A stretch of 64,000 nucleotides of DNA from Saccharospirillum sp965652395 (GCA_965652395.1 CBFGUW010000018.1:1-64000), one strand, 5' to 3'. Shown: positions 9,362 to 19,583, counted from the stretch's first letter. Numbers and translations are program-made. The notes: a model not told the origin generated them from the letters alone.

Positions 9362-9538
9362 TCAGTTCTTGAGGGATTCAACAAGCTTCAGGGCTTCATC
9401 GGTAACACCCTGCAGCTCGACGATCAGATCTTCCGTTTCATGGGTGGACATGGCGCGGATGCGCTCCGGGCCCATCAGGAAAAGCCCTTTTTTGATTTGC
9501 TTCAATTGCTCTTCCAAGCGGTTGGTGGCGTCACTCAT
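9362..9538 (-). CDS. 58-residue conserved-looking small protein upstream of serB
   Basis: A short gene: ATG at 9538 with GAGAGGA about 8 bases upstream, TGA at 9362, and serB starting 25 bases further on. The product is a charged, soluble, mostly helical protein (starts MSDATNRLEEQLKQIKKG, ends VESLKN) with no Cys, no signal peptide and no known motif that I recognise. Good ribosome-binding site, tight spacing to serB and helix-like amphipathic pattern support a real gene. It could be a small partner or regulator, but no function can be assigned. Confidence 0.7.
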   Translation of the reverse strand: MSDATNRLEEQLKQIKKGLFLMGPERIRAMSTHETEDLIVELQGVTDEALKLVESLKN

Positions 9539-9747
9539 GGCATGTCCTCTCTGGTATTTTCTTAAGGTTGTTAGGCAGTTACGTCGGAGCCTGTGAACAA
9601 TTACCGTGCCTGGCGGTTCTTTATCTTGGTAAATACCGATACCATAGGCCGCTTTCGGGCATGCCAGGGCTGGCCCTCGGCGCTCACCATAGGGCTCCGC
9701 TTCGCGGAGGCGTCATTGTATCGGGTAAGTTGAATTATTCCACCGTC

Positions 9748-11067
9748 ATGCATCATCTGCGCTGGCTCTGGCAGCCATTGACGGCCTTCGTGGCCGCTCT
9801 GCTTCTACTGTTAAATCTGTTGCTCTGGCTGCTCTGGTATCAGCCGGCATCGGAAGAATTGGCCGCGTCCAGCCAACGCCTGGGCGAGAGCCTGGCCCGC
9901 ACTTTGGCGTTCGATATAGCCGCGCCACTGCAGCGCGGAGACCGCCTGGCGATAAGTCTGCTGTTGAACCGTACCGCCGAGGAGCCTTTGGTGGCATCGG
10001 CCGCGCTGAGCAGTGTGAACGAGGAACTCACCCTCACCTCACGCCCGTCCAACCGGGACCCGATAGACCCGGAACAATACAGCCACCCGGTGCATTTCGA
10101 ATCGGAACTGCTTGGCCACACCGCCGTTCAGATCGATAACCGCCCCCTGGCCAACTGGCAAACCCGTACCGGGCGCAGCTGGTTCCTGTTCAACCTGCTG
10201 GCCATCGGCGGCGCCATTGGCCTGCTGTATTGGCGAACCCAGGTGGACGACCGCTCCACGGTGCGGCTAGCCAAGCAGTTGGGCGAACACATTCCGGAAT
10301 GGCGTAACGAATTCGACGGCCCTCCAGAAGCCCAGTTGAAAGCGCTGGTAAACCGCCTCAGCGACAGTATGGATCGCAACAGCCAGATACTACGTACCCT
10401 CACCTCCTCCACCGACCAAAGCGAGGCGGAGCGGCTGCTGGAACAGGTCCAACTGGTGGGTGAAAAGGGCGCCTACTGCGATGTGGCGCTGTTGAATGTG
10501 CAGTGCCACAACTGGGACGAACTCACCCGCCAATACGACGCGCACCAATTGCAAACGCTGTGGGCCCGTTACGAACACCTGATCACTCAGGTGGGCGAGC
10601 TGTACGGGGGGGTGCTGTTACCGGAAGGCTTCACGCTGGTGTTCGGCCTGAGTGATGACGACCACTACGCCATGAACGCCCTCTGCGCCGCCCGCGTGCT
10701 GCAGATGGCGGCGGAACAGAAGCATCGCGAATCCTCCTGGCTGCAACCCAGCTTCGGTTATTCACTCAGTGCGGGCCCGTCTTTTGTTTCCCGCACCACC
10801 AAGCACGGTTTGCCACTGCCTCTGGTGGCGGGCGACGCTTCCCAATGGCTGCAACAGGTCAGTGCGCTGCAACCGCGCAATACGATTTATCTGGCCGAGC
10901 CGCTGCTGCAACACCGGGAAGTGAATCAGAATATCGAAGTCACCCTGCTGCGCGATATCACCCTGAGCGATGGGGGGCGCCTGGAGGTCTGGGAACTGGA
11001 CGGCATTCACGGCAACCGCGACCGCTTGCTTGAATCCCAGGCGAAGACGTTACTGGATGCCGGATAA
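9748..11067 (+). CDS. Two-TM membrane protein with degenerate nucleotidyl-cyclase-like domain
   Basis: With the ATG at 9748 the product has 439 residues: a transmembrane helix near 12-32, a periplasmic stretch of about 85 residues, a second helix around FLFNLLAIGGAIGLLYW, a HAMP-like linker, and a cytoplasmic domain that resembles class III adenylate cyclases (CDVALLNVQ ... AALCAARVLQMA). The metal-binding Asp positions are not conserved, so catalysis is unlikely. A similar protein lies near serB/fimX in Pseudomonas as I recall. The open frame continues upstream to 9568, but that part holds a GC hairpin (9695-9709) and has no good start; a TTG at 9730 is the other option. Its stop overlaps the next start, TAATG, so it is translationally coupled to the ABC permease. 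Confidence 0.7.
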   Translation: MHHLRWLWQPLTAFVAALLLLLNLLLWLLWYQPASEELAASSQRLGESLARTLAFDIAAPLQRGDRLAISLLLNRTAEEPLVASAALSSVNEELTLTSRPSNRDPIDPEQYSHPVHFESELLGHTAVQIDNRPLANWQTRTGRSWFLFNLLAIGGAIGLLYWRTQVDDRSTVRLAKQLGEHIPEWRNEFDGPPEAQLKALVNRLSDSMDRNSQILRTLTSSTDQSEAERLLEQVQLVGEKGAYCDVALLNVQCHNWDELTRQYDAHQLQTLWARYEHLITQVGELYGGVLLPEGFTLVFGLSDDDHYAMNALCAARVLQMAAEQKHRESSWLQPSFGYSLSAGPSFVSRTTKHGLPLPLVAGDASQWLQQVSALQPRNTIYLAEPLLQHREVNQNIEVTLLRDITLSDGGRLEVWELDGIHGNRDRLLESQAKTLLDAG

Positions 11068-12086
11068 TGCCACGGCCCCGTCGTAACCCGGTCTGGCTGC
11101 TACCGCCGTTATTTCTGTGCTCCCTCTTGATCGGGCTCGCCAGCGGCCCGGTCGATATGCCGTGGAATACCTTGCTGGGTCAGTTGTTCTCCCCCGACCT
11201 GAGCCAGACCGATGGCGTCATCCTCTGGCAAATACGCATGCCACGCTTACTGCTATCGATGATCGTCGGCGCCCTGTTGGCGCTGTGCGGAACCCTGGTG
11301 CAGGGCCTGTTCCGCAATCCGCTGGCTGAGCCCGGCCTGATGGGCGTGTCCAGCGGCGCAACGCTTATGGTGGTGATATTCATGGTGTTACTGCCCGGCG
11401 TGGCGAATGGTCTGCCCTCCTGGCTGAGGCCGCTGCTGCTGCCCGTGGTCGCTTTCAGTGGCGGTCTGCTGGCCACGCGCCTGGTCATGCTGCTTGGCCA
11501 TGCCGGTACCTCCTCACCGCTGAGGCTGATTCTCGCTGGGGTCGCCTTTAACATGGTGGCGGCGGCAGGCATCGGTTTATGTGCCTACCTCGCCACCAAC
11601 GAGCAACTGCGCACCCTGACGTTCTGGAACCTGGGCAGTTTTTCCGCCGCCGGTTGGGATGCCGTGCTGATCACCGGCCTGGCACTGTGCGGCTTGGCAC
11701 TGCTCTCGATGCGGCTCTACCGCCCCCTGAACGCCCTGCTTTTGGGCGAGTCGGAGGCACGTCATCTGGGCTTCGACGTTCCCCGTTTGAAGCGACGTAT
11801 TGTCTACCTCAGTGCCGCCGGAGTCGGTGCCGCCGTGGCATTCACTGGCGTTATCGGCTTCATCGGCCTGGTGGTGCCTCATATCGTGCGGATGCTGGTT
11901 GGCCCCAACCACCGCCGTGTACTGCCACTGAGCCTGGGGTTTGGCGCCCTGCTGACGCTCTGGGCGGATTGGATCGCCCGTACCGTGCTAAGCCCGGCGG
12001 AACTGCCGGTAGGCATCATAACCTCCCTGCTTGGCGGGCCTTTTTTCATCTATCTAATTTACCGGCAGAAGGGGAGGCTGATATGA
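11067..12086 (+). CDS. hmuU: FecCD-family ABC permease, heme or siderophore type
   Basis: A 339-residue inner-membrane permease with about ten hydrophobic segments, of the BtuC/FecCD/HmuU family. The conserved RMPRLL, GALLALCGTLVQGLFRNPLAEPGLMGVSSGA and the C-terminal GVIGFIGLVVPHIVRMLVGPNHR loops are all present; the last contacts the ATPase. Together with the following ATPase it would form a transporter for heme, siderophore or cobalamin. The ATPase resembles HmuV, which favours heme, but no periplasmic binding protein, TonB receptor or heme-degrading enzyme is in view. Start ATG overlaps the upstream stop by one base. Confidence 0.85.
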   Translation: MPRPRRNPVWLLPPLFLCSLLIGLASGPVDMPWNTLLGQLFSPDLSQTDGVILWQIRMPRLLLSMIVGALLALCGTLVQGLFRNPLAEPGLMGVSSGATLMVVIFMVLLPGVANGLPSWLRPLLLPVVAFSGGLLATRLVMLLGHAGTSSPLRLILAGVAFNMVAAAGIGLCAYLATNEQLRTLTFWNLGSFSAAGWDAVLITGLALCGLALLSMRLYRPLNALLLGESEARHLGFDVPRLKRRIVYLSAAGVGAAVAFTGVIGFIGLVVPHIVRMLVGPNHRRVLPLSLGFGALLTLWADWIARTVLSPAELPVGIITSLLGGPFFIYLIYRQKGRLI

Positions 12087-12862
12087 CCCTATCCGCCGAG
12101 AACATCTGTCTGGCGCTTAACCCGAGGCAAAAAACGCTGGATCGGGTATCGCTCACACTAAAACCGGGGGAAGTGCTGGCACTGATCGGTCAGAACGGGG
12201 CGGGCAAAAGCTCCCTGCTGAAAGTATTGAGTGGTGAATACCAGCCCGATGAAGGTCAAGTCTCCCTGCTCGAACGCCCCCTCGCCGACTGGCCCGGCCC
12301 CGATCGCGCCAGGCTGCTGTCGGTATTGCCTCAGCAACACACGCTCAATTTCGAGTTTCTGGTCGAGGATGTGGTCAGCCTCGGACGTTATCCACATCGT
12401 ACCGGCCGTCGGCATGACGACACAGTGGTCGCCGAAGCCCTGTCCCTATGCGACCTGCTGCCCCTGCGCGAACGCTCCATCAACGAACTGAGCGGCGGCG
12501 AACGGCAACGGGTTCACCTGGCACGGGTGCTGACACAAATCTGGGAAGCCCAGCCCGAAGGCCACCGCTTCCTGTTGCTGGATGAGCCCTCCGCCGGGCT
12601 CGACCTGCACCATCAACACGCCCTGTTCCGCGCCGTGCGCCAGTTCGCCCGTCGGGGTGTGGGTATCTTGCTGGTGGTTCACGATCTGAACCTGGCCGCG
12701 CGCTATGCCGACCAGATTCTGGTCATGGACCAGGGAAAGGCCGTGTTGTCCGGCCCACCCAAAGCGGTGCTGACTCCGGACCATATCGAACGCCACTTCG
12801 ACTTGAAGGTCACGGTACAGTCTCATCCCAATCACGATTGCCCATTGATAGTGCCGTTTTAA
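12083..12862 (+). CDS. hmuV: HmuV-like hemin ABC transporter ATPase
   Basis: A 259-residue ABC ATPase with Walker A GQNGAGKSS (residues 36-44), the LPQQH Q-loop, signature LSGGERQRVHLARVL, Walker B LLLDEPSAGLDL and switch histidine in VVHDLNLAARYAD. The long Q-loop-to-signature stretch and the wording around FEFLVEDVVSLGRYPH and RYADQILVMDQG are typical of HmuV. The ATG at 12083 overlaps the permease stop by four bases (ATGA), a sign of coupled translation. The substrate is inferred from family resemblance. Confidence 0.85.
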   Translation: MTLSAENICLALNPRQKTLDRVSLTLKPGEVLALIGQNGAGKSSLLKVLSGEYQPDEGQVSLLERPLADWPGPDRARLLSVLPQQHTLNFEFLVEDVVSLGRYPHRTGRRHDDTVVAEALSLCDLLPLRERSINELSGGERQRVHLARVLTQIWEAQPEGHRFLLLDEPSAGLDLHHQHALFRAVRQFARRGVGILLVVHDLNLAARYADQILVMDQGKAVLSGPPKAVLTPDHIERHFDLKVTVQSHPNHDCPLIVPF

Positions 12863-12903
12863 CGCTTATAACCATCGAGCAGAAATGTCACAGAGGATCT
12901 CTC

Positions 12904-13218
12904 ATGACTGCATTATGTTCCATTCATGACCTGGAAGAAGGCCAGTCCCTCGGGTTCGACTTACCCGACAATCCCGTCTTCGCAGTCCGCAAGGACGGCG
13001 AAATCTATGTTTATCAGAACAAATGCCCGCACTTGGGCATCAACCTGGAATTCATGGAAAACGACTTCCTGGACATGGACGGCGCCCTCATCCAATGCTC
13101 CACTCACGGCGCCCTGTTCGAAATAGAATCCGGCCATTGCCTTGTCGGCCCCTGCCAGGGTGACCACCTGACCGCCGTCCCCTTCCGGATCGAAAACGAC
13201 ACCATCATCCTGATTTGA
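12904..13218 (+). CDS. Rieske-type [2Fe-2S] protein
   Basis: A 104-residue soluble protein with both Rieske ligands pairs, CPH (C41, H43) and CSTH (C65, H68), followed by GALFEIESGHCLVGPCQGD. This is the stand-alone ferredoxin form used for electron transfer. It lacks a signal peptide. I chose the ATG at 12904 because AGAGGA precedes it by six bases; the frame is open further upstream, but that part overlaps the ABC ATPase end. Its partner is unknown. It may travel with the heme transporter operon, 41 bases upstream. Confidence 0.85.
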   Translation: MTALCSIHDLEEGQSLGFDLPDNPVFAVRKDGEIYVYQNKCPHLGINLEFMENDFLDMDGALIQCSTHGALFEIESGHCLVGPCQGDHLTAVPFRIENDTIILI

Positions 13219-13286
13219 TCGGGCCGATTTAGAGACCAACCCACCAGTACCGACAGAAAATACCTGACCCGATAGCGACAATTGGG

Positions 13287-13302
13287 ATCATGCTGGCATG
13301 AT
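13287..13302. promoter_or_regulatory. 7-bp perfect inverted repeat upstream of glycerate kinase
   Basis: ATCATGC-TG-GCATGAT lies about 110 bp before the glycerate kinase start, in a 196-bp gap with no gene. It could be an operator. I do not recognise the binding protein. Confidence 0.35.
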
Positions 13303-13414
13303 TCTGGCCTAGGAGTTGATGGCACTCAGGGAGACGAACCCTTAGTCTGAATAGCAGTCCTTCACTGGCACCAAACCAGAAAAGACACAATACAGGCGGA
13401 GCAGGTAACGAACC

Positions 13415-14698
13415 ATGACCGAACCCAAAAACCAAACGGATGAACAGGCCCAAAAGCTGCTGCACGACATGTTGGATGCCGCCCTGGCCGTAGCCCAGCC
13501 GGACCGGTGCCTGCACGCTTATCTGCCTGTCCCGGTTAAGGGTAAAACCCTGGTTATTGGTGCCGGAAAGGCCTCCGCCGCCATGGCCTGGGCACTTGAG
13601 CGCAACTGGCAGGGCGACATCGAAGGTCTTGTCGTCACCCGGTATGGCTACGCCGTCCCCTGCGAGCGGATCGAAATACTCGAAGCCGCCCACCCGGTTC
13701 CGGACCAGGCCGGTCTCGAGGCCGCCAAACGCATTCTGGAACGAGTCCAAGGGCTGACGGAAGACGACCAGGTCATCATGCTCATCTCCGGGGGCGGCTC
13801 CGCTTTGCTGCCACTTCCAGCGGAAGGCATCAGTCTGGAAGAGAAGCAGGCCATCAGTCAGACCCTGCTCAAATCCGGTGCCACCATCGGCGAGATGAAC
13901 ACCGTCCGTCGTCACCTCTCCGCTATCAAAGGCGGGCGATTGGCGGCCGCGTGCCACCCCGCCAAAGTCATCAACCTACTGATCTCCGACGTACCCGGCG
14001 ACGACCCGGCCAACATCGCCTCCGGCCCTACCGTCGGGGATGCAACCACCTGCGCCGACGCACTCGTCATCGTTGATCGATATGACATTGACCTACCTCG
14101 GCACATCCGCGCCGGTATGGAGTCCGGCCGGTTTGAATCCGTAAAACCCGGCGACACCCGGCTGGCCAAAGTCGAAACCCACCTCGTCGCCACACCTCAG
14201 AAATCCCTCGAGGCCGCCGCAGCCGTAGCCCGCGAAGCCGGTGTAACACCGCTGATTCTCGGCGACAGCATTGAAGGTGAAGCCAAGGACGTTGGCAAGG
14301 TCATGGCCGGTATCGCCCGCCAAGTCCGCCAGTACGGCCAACCGGTTCAATCCCCTTGCGTGCTGCTATCCGGCGGCGAAACCACCGTCACGGTTCGTGG
14401 CGATGGCAATGGCGGCCGGAATGTCGAATTCCTGCTCTCCCTCGCCACAGCCCTTGCTGGCCAGACCGATACCTGGGCTCTGGCGGCGGACACCGATGGT
14501 GTTGACGGAGCAGCGGAGATTGCCGGTGCCGTGATATCCCCCTCAACGCTGGAGCGGGCTTTCGCGCTTGGGATAAACCCGCAGGATTCGCTGGCCAATA
14601 ACGATGGCCATGGTTTTTTCCAAGCGCTGGGGGACTCTGTGGTGACCGGGCCGACCTTAACCAACGTGAATGATTTTCGGGCGGTTCTTGTTCGTTAA
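13415..14698 (+). CDS. Glycerate 2-kinase (MOFRL/DUF4147 family)
   Basis: A 427-residue glycerate kinase of the TtuD/GckA type, which phosphorylates D-glycerate to 2-phosphoglycerate. The family pattern is clear: LVIGAGKASAAMAWALE near residue 46, LISGGGSALL near 126, the NTVRRHLSAIKGGRLA helix, and the C-terminal MOFRL domain with LSGGETTVTV, GGRNVEF and ALAADTDGVDG. It uses ATP, and the product enters glycolysis. Position upstream of purine degradation genes suggests use of glyoxylate-derived glycerate, but the carboligase and the tartronate semialdehyde reductase needed to link them are not in this window. It has its own promoter region and is not in the same transcript for certain. Confidence 0.92.
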   Translation: MTEPKNQTDEQAQKLLHDMLDAALAVAQPDRCLHAYLPVPVKGKTLVIGAGKASAAMAWALERNWQGDIEGLVVTRYGYAVPCERIEILEAAHPVPDQAGLEAAKRILERVQGLTEDDQVIMLISGGGSALLPLPAEGISLEEKQAISQTLLKSGATIGEMNTVRRHLSAIKGGRLAAACHPAKVINLLISDVPGDDPANIASGPTVGDATTCADALVIVDRYDIDLPRHIRAGMESGRFESVKPGDTRLAKVETHLVATPQKSLEAAAAVAREAGVTPLILGDSIEGEAKDVGKVMAGIARQVRQYGQPVQSPCVLLSGGETTVTVRGDGNGGRNVEFLLSLATALAGQTDTWALAADTDGVDGAAEIAGAVISPSTLERAFALGINPQDSLANNDGHGFFQALGDSVVTGPTLTNVNDFRAVLVR

Positions 14699-14772
14699 CC
14701 GAAAAACAAGCCTATGATCACACTCGAATACAGCGAATAACGCTTCAGGTCGCCTGATCGCCGAATCACAAT

Positions 14773-14802
14773 TTGACCATTCGGTCAGGATAAGACTAGA
14801 AT
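14773..14802 (+). promoter_or_regulatory. Candidate sigma-70 promoter with RutR-like operator before guaD
   Basis: A -35 box TTGACC (14773-14778), 18-bp spacer and -10 box TAGAAT (14797-14802) form a good sigma-70 promoter about 190 bp upstream of guaD. The palindrome TTGACCA-TT-CGGTCAG (14773-14788) covers the -35 and is close to the RutR site TTGACCANNTGGTCAA. A related palindrome lies before uraH. A TetR-family repressor responding to a purine or pyrimidine is a fair guess. Confidence 0.55.
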
Positions 14803-14991
14803 CGACACCTCATAAAAACAACAGCTGTTTCGAACCGCCGGTGCCGCCTGTTGCGAAACACCTCATCAATAGGTTAACCGTGAATACAAGATGTTGCGCA
14901 CAGACATTCTGTACGATGTAGGCGATTCTCTGAAATCTTTGGCTACCCGGCTGGCCTTGAACTCAGGCCAGTCACTAAAACGGGCAAAACA

Positions 14992-16308
<1,317 letters not shown>

Positions 16309-16340
16309 AACAAAGAGTTCTAAAATTCAAAGGACGCGCC

Positions 16341-17273
16341 ATGTCTGTCAATAATTATCCGAGAGATCTGATCGGGTACGGTGAGAATCCACCTCACGCC
16401 AACTGGCCCGACAATGCCCGTATCGCACTCTCCTTCGTATTGAACTATGAGGAAGGAGGGGAACGCTGCCTGCTGCATGGCGACGACGAATCCGAAGCCT
16501 TTCTGTCTGAAATGGTGGCCGCCCAACCTTTGAAAAACCGACGCAACATGAGCATGGAATCGCTCTATGAATACGGCAGCCGAGCCGGAGTCTGGCGCCT
16601 GCTGAACCTGTTCGGGCAGCGGAAAATTCCGTTAACCGTCTTCGCCGTCGCCATGGCCGCCGAGCGGCATCCCGACGTGATCAAAGCCATGCACGATGCC
16701 GGTCATGAAATCTGCAGTCACGGCTATCGCTGGATCGACTACCAGGACATGGACCCGAAAGAAGAACGTGAACACCTGAACAAAGCCATCACTGTATTGA
16801 AAAACATAACCGGCGAACGCCCGCTGGGTTGGTACACCGGACGCAACAGCCTCAACACCCGCCAAATCGTCATGGAAAACGGTGGTTTTCTATATGATTC
16901 GGACAGCTACTCCGACGACTTGCCTTACTGGGTCGATGGTCCGGAAAAACCTCATTTGGTCATTCCCTACACCCTCGATACCAATGACATGCGTTTCACC
17001 CAGGTGCAGGGTTTCAACAGTGGCGAGCAATTTTATCAATACCTTAAAGACGCTTTCGACGCTCTCTATGAAGAAGGCGAAACCGCGCCGAAAATGCTGT
17101 CCATAGGCATGCATTGCCGACTCCTCGGTCGCCCCGCCCGTATCCAGGCGTTGAAGAAATTCCTGGATTACGTGCAAAGCCACGATCGTGTCTGGTATGC
17201 GCGTCGGGTCGACATTGCCCGCCATTGGCACAAACACCACCCTGCCTCTTCTTTATCTGGAGCAAACACATGA
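16341..17273 (+). CDS. puuE: Allantoinase PuuE (polysaccharide deacetylase fold)
   Basis: This 310-residue protein is the metal-independent type of allantoinase first described in Pseudomonas, related to polysaccharide deacetylases rather than to amidohydrolases. It opens S-allantoin to allantoate. Visible signs are the start PRDLIGYG, the segment LNYEEGGER, EICSHGYRWIDYQ and GWYTGR, and SIGMHCRLLGRPARI towards the end. Its TGA overlaps the uraD start by four bases (ATGA), so the two are coupled and act on consecutive intermediates. Confidence 0.95.
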   Translation: MSVNNYPRDLIGYGENPPHANWPDNARIALSFVLNYEEGGERCLLHGDDESEAFLSEMVAAQPLKNRRNMSMESLYEYGSRAGVWRLLNLFGQRKIPLTVFAVAMAAERHPDVIKAMHDAGHEICSHGYRWIDYQDMDPKEEREHLNKAITVLKNITGERPLGWYTGRNSLNTRQIVMENGGFLYDSDSYSDDLPYWVDGPEKPHLVIPYTLDTNDMRFTQVQGFNSGEQFYQYLKDAFDALYEEGETAPKMLSIGMHCRLLGRPARIQALKKFLDYVQSHDRVWYARRVDIARHWHKHHPASSLSGANT

Positions 17274-17785
17274 GTTGGTTCCGAACTCTTACCCCATCGC
17301 AACTGGATAGAGGTGCATTCGTCGCCGCCTTCGCGGATATTTACGAGCATTCGCCCTGGGTGGCCGAGCGTGCTTACGACAAAGGCATCAATGCCGGTTG
17401 CGATCATATCGAAACCCTGCATGCCTTAATGGCCGACACCCTACTCAATGCCAAGCCTGAAGAGCAATTGGCGTTGATCAACGCTCACCCGGACCTCGCC
17501 GGAAAAGCGGCTATCCAAGGGGAATTAACCGAAGCCAGCACCAGCGAACAGGCCGGAGCCGGTATCAGCCAATGCACTCCCGAAGAATTCGAGCGCTTCA
17601 CCTATTTGAACAAAGCCTACAAAGACCGTTTTGGTTTTCCGTTCATCATGGCGGTTAAAGGCAGCAACCGGCACGCAATTTTGGCGTCTTTCGAAGAGAG
17701 GATTCACAACAACCCGGAACAGGAGTTTGACTGTGCGCTGGCTGAAATCAACAAAATTGCCCTATTTCGCTTGAAAGACATGTAG
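17270..17785 (+). CDS. uraD: OHCU decarboxylase UraD
   Basis: OHCU decarboxylase turns 2-oxo-4-hydroxy-4-carboxy-5-ureidoimidazoline into S-allantoin, giving the right stereoisomer for puuE. The 171-residue product has the catalytic segment LINAHPDLAGKAA with its histidine, and the helix FPFIMAVKGSNRHAIL, both family marks. I set the start at the ATG at 17270 in the ATGA overlap with puuE; the longer upstream frame only reads through puuE. A family A repeat begins within a few bases after the stop. Confidence 0.93.
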   Translation: MSWFRTLTPSQLDRGAFVAAFADIYEHSPWVAERAYDKGINAGCDHIETLHALMADTLLNAKPEEQLALINAHPDLAGKAAIQGELTEASTSEQAGAGISQCTPEEFERFTYLNKAYKDRFGFPFIMAVKGSNRHAILASFEERIHNNPEQEFDCALAEINKIALFRLKDM

Positions 17786-17788
17786 CTT

Positions 17789-17968
17789 AAGTTTCGGCGT
17801 TCTCGCTCCAGACTGTTCCAAGAGTCCGTACCGGCTGCCGGGTAGACTCCTCAAGGGCCGGCGTGAACCCATCCATGGGGCCTGGACCGCAGCATCCATG
17901 CTGCGGACCTCCCTTGAGGAGTCTACCCGGCATCCGGTACTCGCCTTTGCAAGCGAACGCCGAAACTT
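17789..17968 (-). repeat. Family A long inverted repeat, copy 1 (reverse orientation)
   Basis: A 113-bp imperfect palindrome (17828-17940) has arms starting GTACCGG and ending CCGGTAC that pair almost throughout, with the core hairpin GCAGCATCCATGCTGC in the middle. Here the conserved core is on the minus strand. A further pair of arms outside it (AAGTTTCGGCGTTC at 17789-17802 and its complement at 17955-17968) extends the foldable length to 180 bp, which the other copies do not show as well. It sits between uraD and alc. Confidence 0.85.
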
Positions 17969-18049
17969 GAGCAAGCAAAACTGAATACCAAAACCTCCAA
18001 TAAACACGCGGCCATACCTACCGTCGCTAAAAACAGAAGGTCATACTCA

Positions 18050-19036
18050 ATGTCCCAGCCGGATTTTTTAAAGTACATCAATTTGGCCGACGCCCGCCTC
18101 GGTACCGAAGCGATTTCAGTCACCGATGACTGGTTCGCCGACGTCAGCCGAATGCTCAGCCCCGAACCGCCGGTGTGGAAAGAAGGCGTCTACGATGATA
18201 ACGGAAAATGGATGGATGGCTGGGAATCCCGACGTAAACGGATGGAAGGTCATGACCATGCCGTCATCAGGCTTGGCGTGCCCGGCATCATCAAGGGTGT
18301 CGATATCGACACCCGTTTCTTTACCGGGAATTATCCGCCTTCGGCGTCACTCGAAGCCTGCTACAGCCCTGATGGCGACCCCACGGACAACTCTCAGTGG
18401 ACTGAATTATTGCCCTCGGTCGAGCTTCAGGGAGACAGCCATCACCTCCATGCCATTCAGAGCGGCCAACCCTGGACACACCTGCGGTTTCACATTTATC
18501 CAGATGGTGGCGTTGCACGGCTTAGAATTTACGGCATACCGCACAAAGACTGGTCACAGGAAACCGGCACAGTCGATCTTGCCGCCGCACTCAACGGCGG
18601 GCGCGCTCTCGCCTGTTCCGATGAACACTACGGCACCAAAAGCAACATTCTCAACCCCGGCCGGGGCATTAACATGGGCGACGGTTGGGAAACCGCGCGT
18701 CGACGCACGCCAGGAAACGACTGGGTGATTGTGGCTTTGGGCCACCCCGGCATTATTGAAAGCGTTCTGGTTGATACTCTGCATTTCAAAGGTAACTACC
18801 CGGACAGCTGTTCCATCCAAGCGGCCTATGTCACTGGCGGGACTGACAGCCAGATCGAAACGCAAAGCCTGTTTTGGCGAGAACTGTTGCCAAGCCAGAA
18901 GCTGGAAATGCATCAGGAACACGAGTTCACCGATGCCGTTCGGAACATCGGACCGGTCACCCACGTGCGGCTGAACATTTTCCCCGATGGTGGCATCAGT
19001 CGGTTGCGTTTGTTCGGCAAACCCCATCGGGAGTAA
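18050..19036 (+). CDS. alc: Allantoicase
   Basis: Allantoicase hydrolyses allantoate to S-ureidoglycolate and urea. The 328-residue protein has two copies of the allantoicase jelly-roll domain (about 15-165 and 180-326). Each carries a matching DGWE(S/T)(A)RRR segment, a D(T)..F.GNYP.S motif and a VTHVRL/WTHLRF..PDGG..RLR strand. It starts at the ATG at 18050, about 80 bp after the family A repeat, and is followed at four bases by allA. Confidence 0.95.
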   Translation: MSQPDFLKYINLADARLGTEAISVTDDWFADVSRMLSPEPPVWKEGVYDDNGKWMDGWESRRKRMEGHDHAVIRLGVPGIIKGVDIDTRFFTGNYPPSASLEACYSPDGDPTDNSQWTELLPSVELQGDSHHLHAIQSGQPWTHLRFHIYPDGGVARLRIYGIPHKDWSQETGTVDLAAALNGGRALACSDEHYGTKSNILNPGRGINMGDGWETARRRTPGNDWVIVALGHPGIIESVLVDTLHFKGNYPDSCSIQAAYVTGGTDSQIETQSLFWRELLPSQKLEMHQEHEFTDAVRNIGPVTHVRLNIFPDGGISRLRLFGKPHRE

Positions 19037-19040
19037 TGAT

Positions 19041-19583
19041 ATGAGCCTCGAACTCAATCCCCAACCGTTGACGTCCGATACCTTCGCCCCGTTCGGCGAT
19101 GTCATTGAAACCGCTGACCGGGATTACTTCATGATCAACGACGGTAATACCCGTCGTTACCACCGCTTGGCCGAGGTCGATACCGGCCCGAGCGATGGCC
19201 GGCCCATCATCAGTATTTTTCGCAGCGGTGCTTATGATTATCCGTTCCGCATTCGCATGCTGGAACGCCACCCACATGGCAGCCAAGCGTTTATTCCGCT
19301 GCATGGCAACGCCTTCCTTGTGGTGGTCGCTCCTCCCGGGCCGGAACCGACACCAAACGATATTCGAGCGTTTATCGCCCAGGGTGATCAGGGAGTTAAT
19401 TATCATCGCGGCACCTGGCATCACCCTGTGCTGGCGATAAAAGACCAGGATGAATTTCTCGTGGTTGACCGTGCCGGAGACCTTCCCAATTGCGATGAAC
19501 ATTTCTTTCCTGAAAGCGTGGAAATAACGCTGTTGCGTGTTGATCCATATCCGGCGTATCGAAACCACCCCCCTGGGACCTAA
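19041..19583 (+). CDS. allA: Ureidoglycolate lyase AllA
   Basis: This enzyme splits S-ureidoglycolate into glyoxylate and urea, the last step of the pathway encoded here. The 180-residue cupin shows ERHPHGSQAFIPL and RGTWHHPVLAI, which carry the metal and active-site histidines. The ATG at 19041 has GGGAG upstream and begins four bases after alc; the frame is open further upstream but only inside alc. Urea disposal (urease) is not in the window. Downstream, uraH seems to start from its own promoter. Confidence 0.93.
   Translation: MSLELNPQPLTSDTFAPFGDVIETADRDYFMINDGNTRRYHRLAEVDTGPSDGRPIISIFRSGAYDYPFRIRMLERHPHGSQAFIPLHGNAFLVVVAPPGPEPTPNDIRAFIAQGDQGVNYHRGTWHHPVLAIKDQDEFLVVDRAGDLPNCDEHFFPESVEITLLRVDPYPAYRNHPPGT

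Noticed and set aside
9568..9747. Upstream extension of the degenerate-cyclase membrane protein
   Set aside because: The segment holds a GC hairpin and no good ribosome site; the membrane helix begins after the ATG at 9748.
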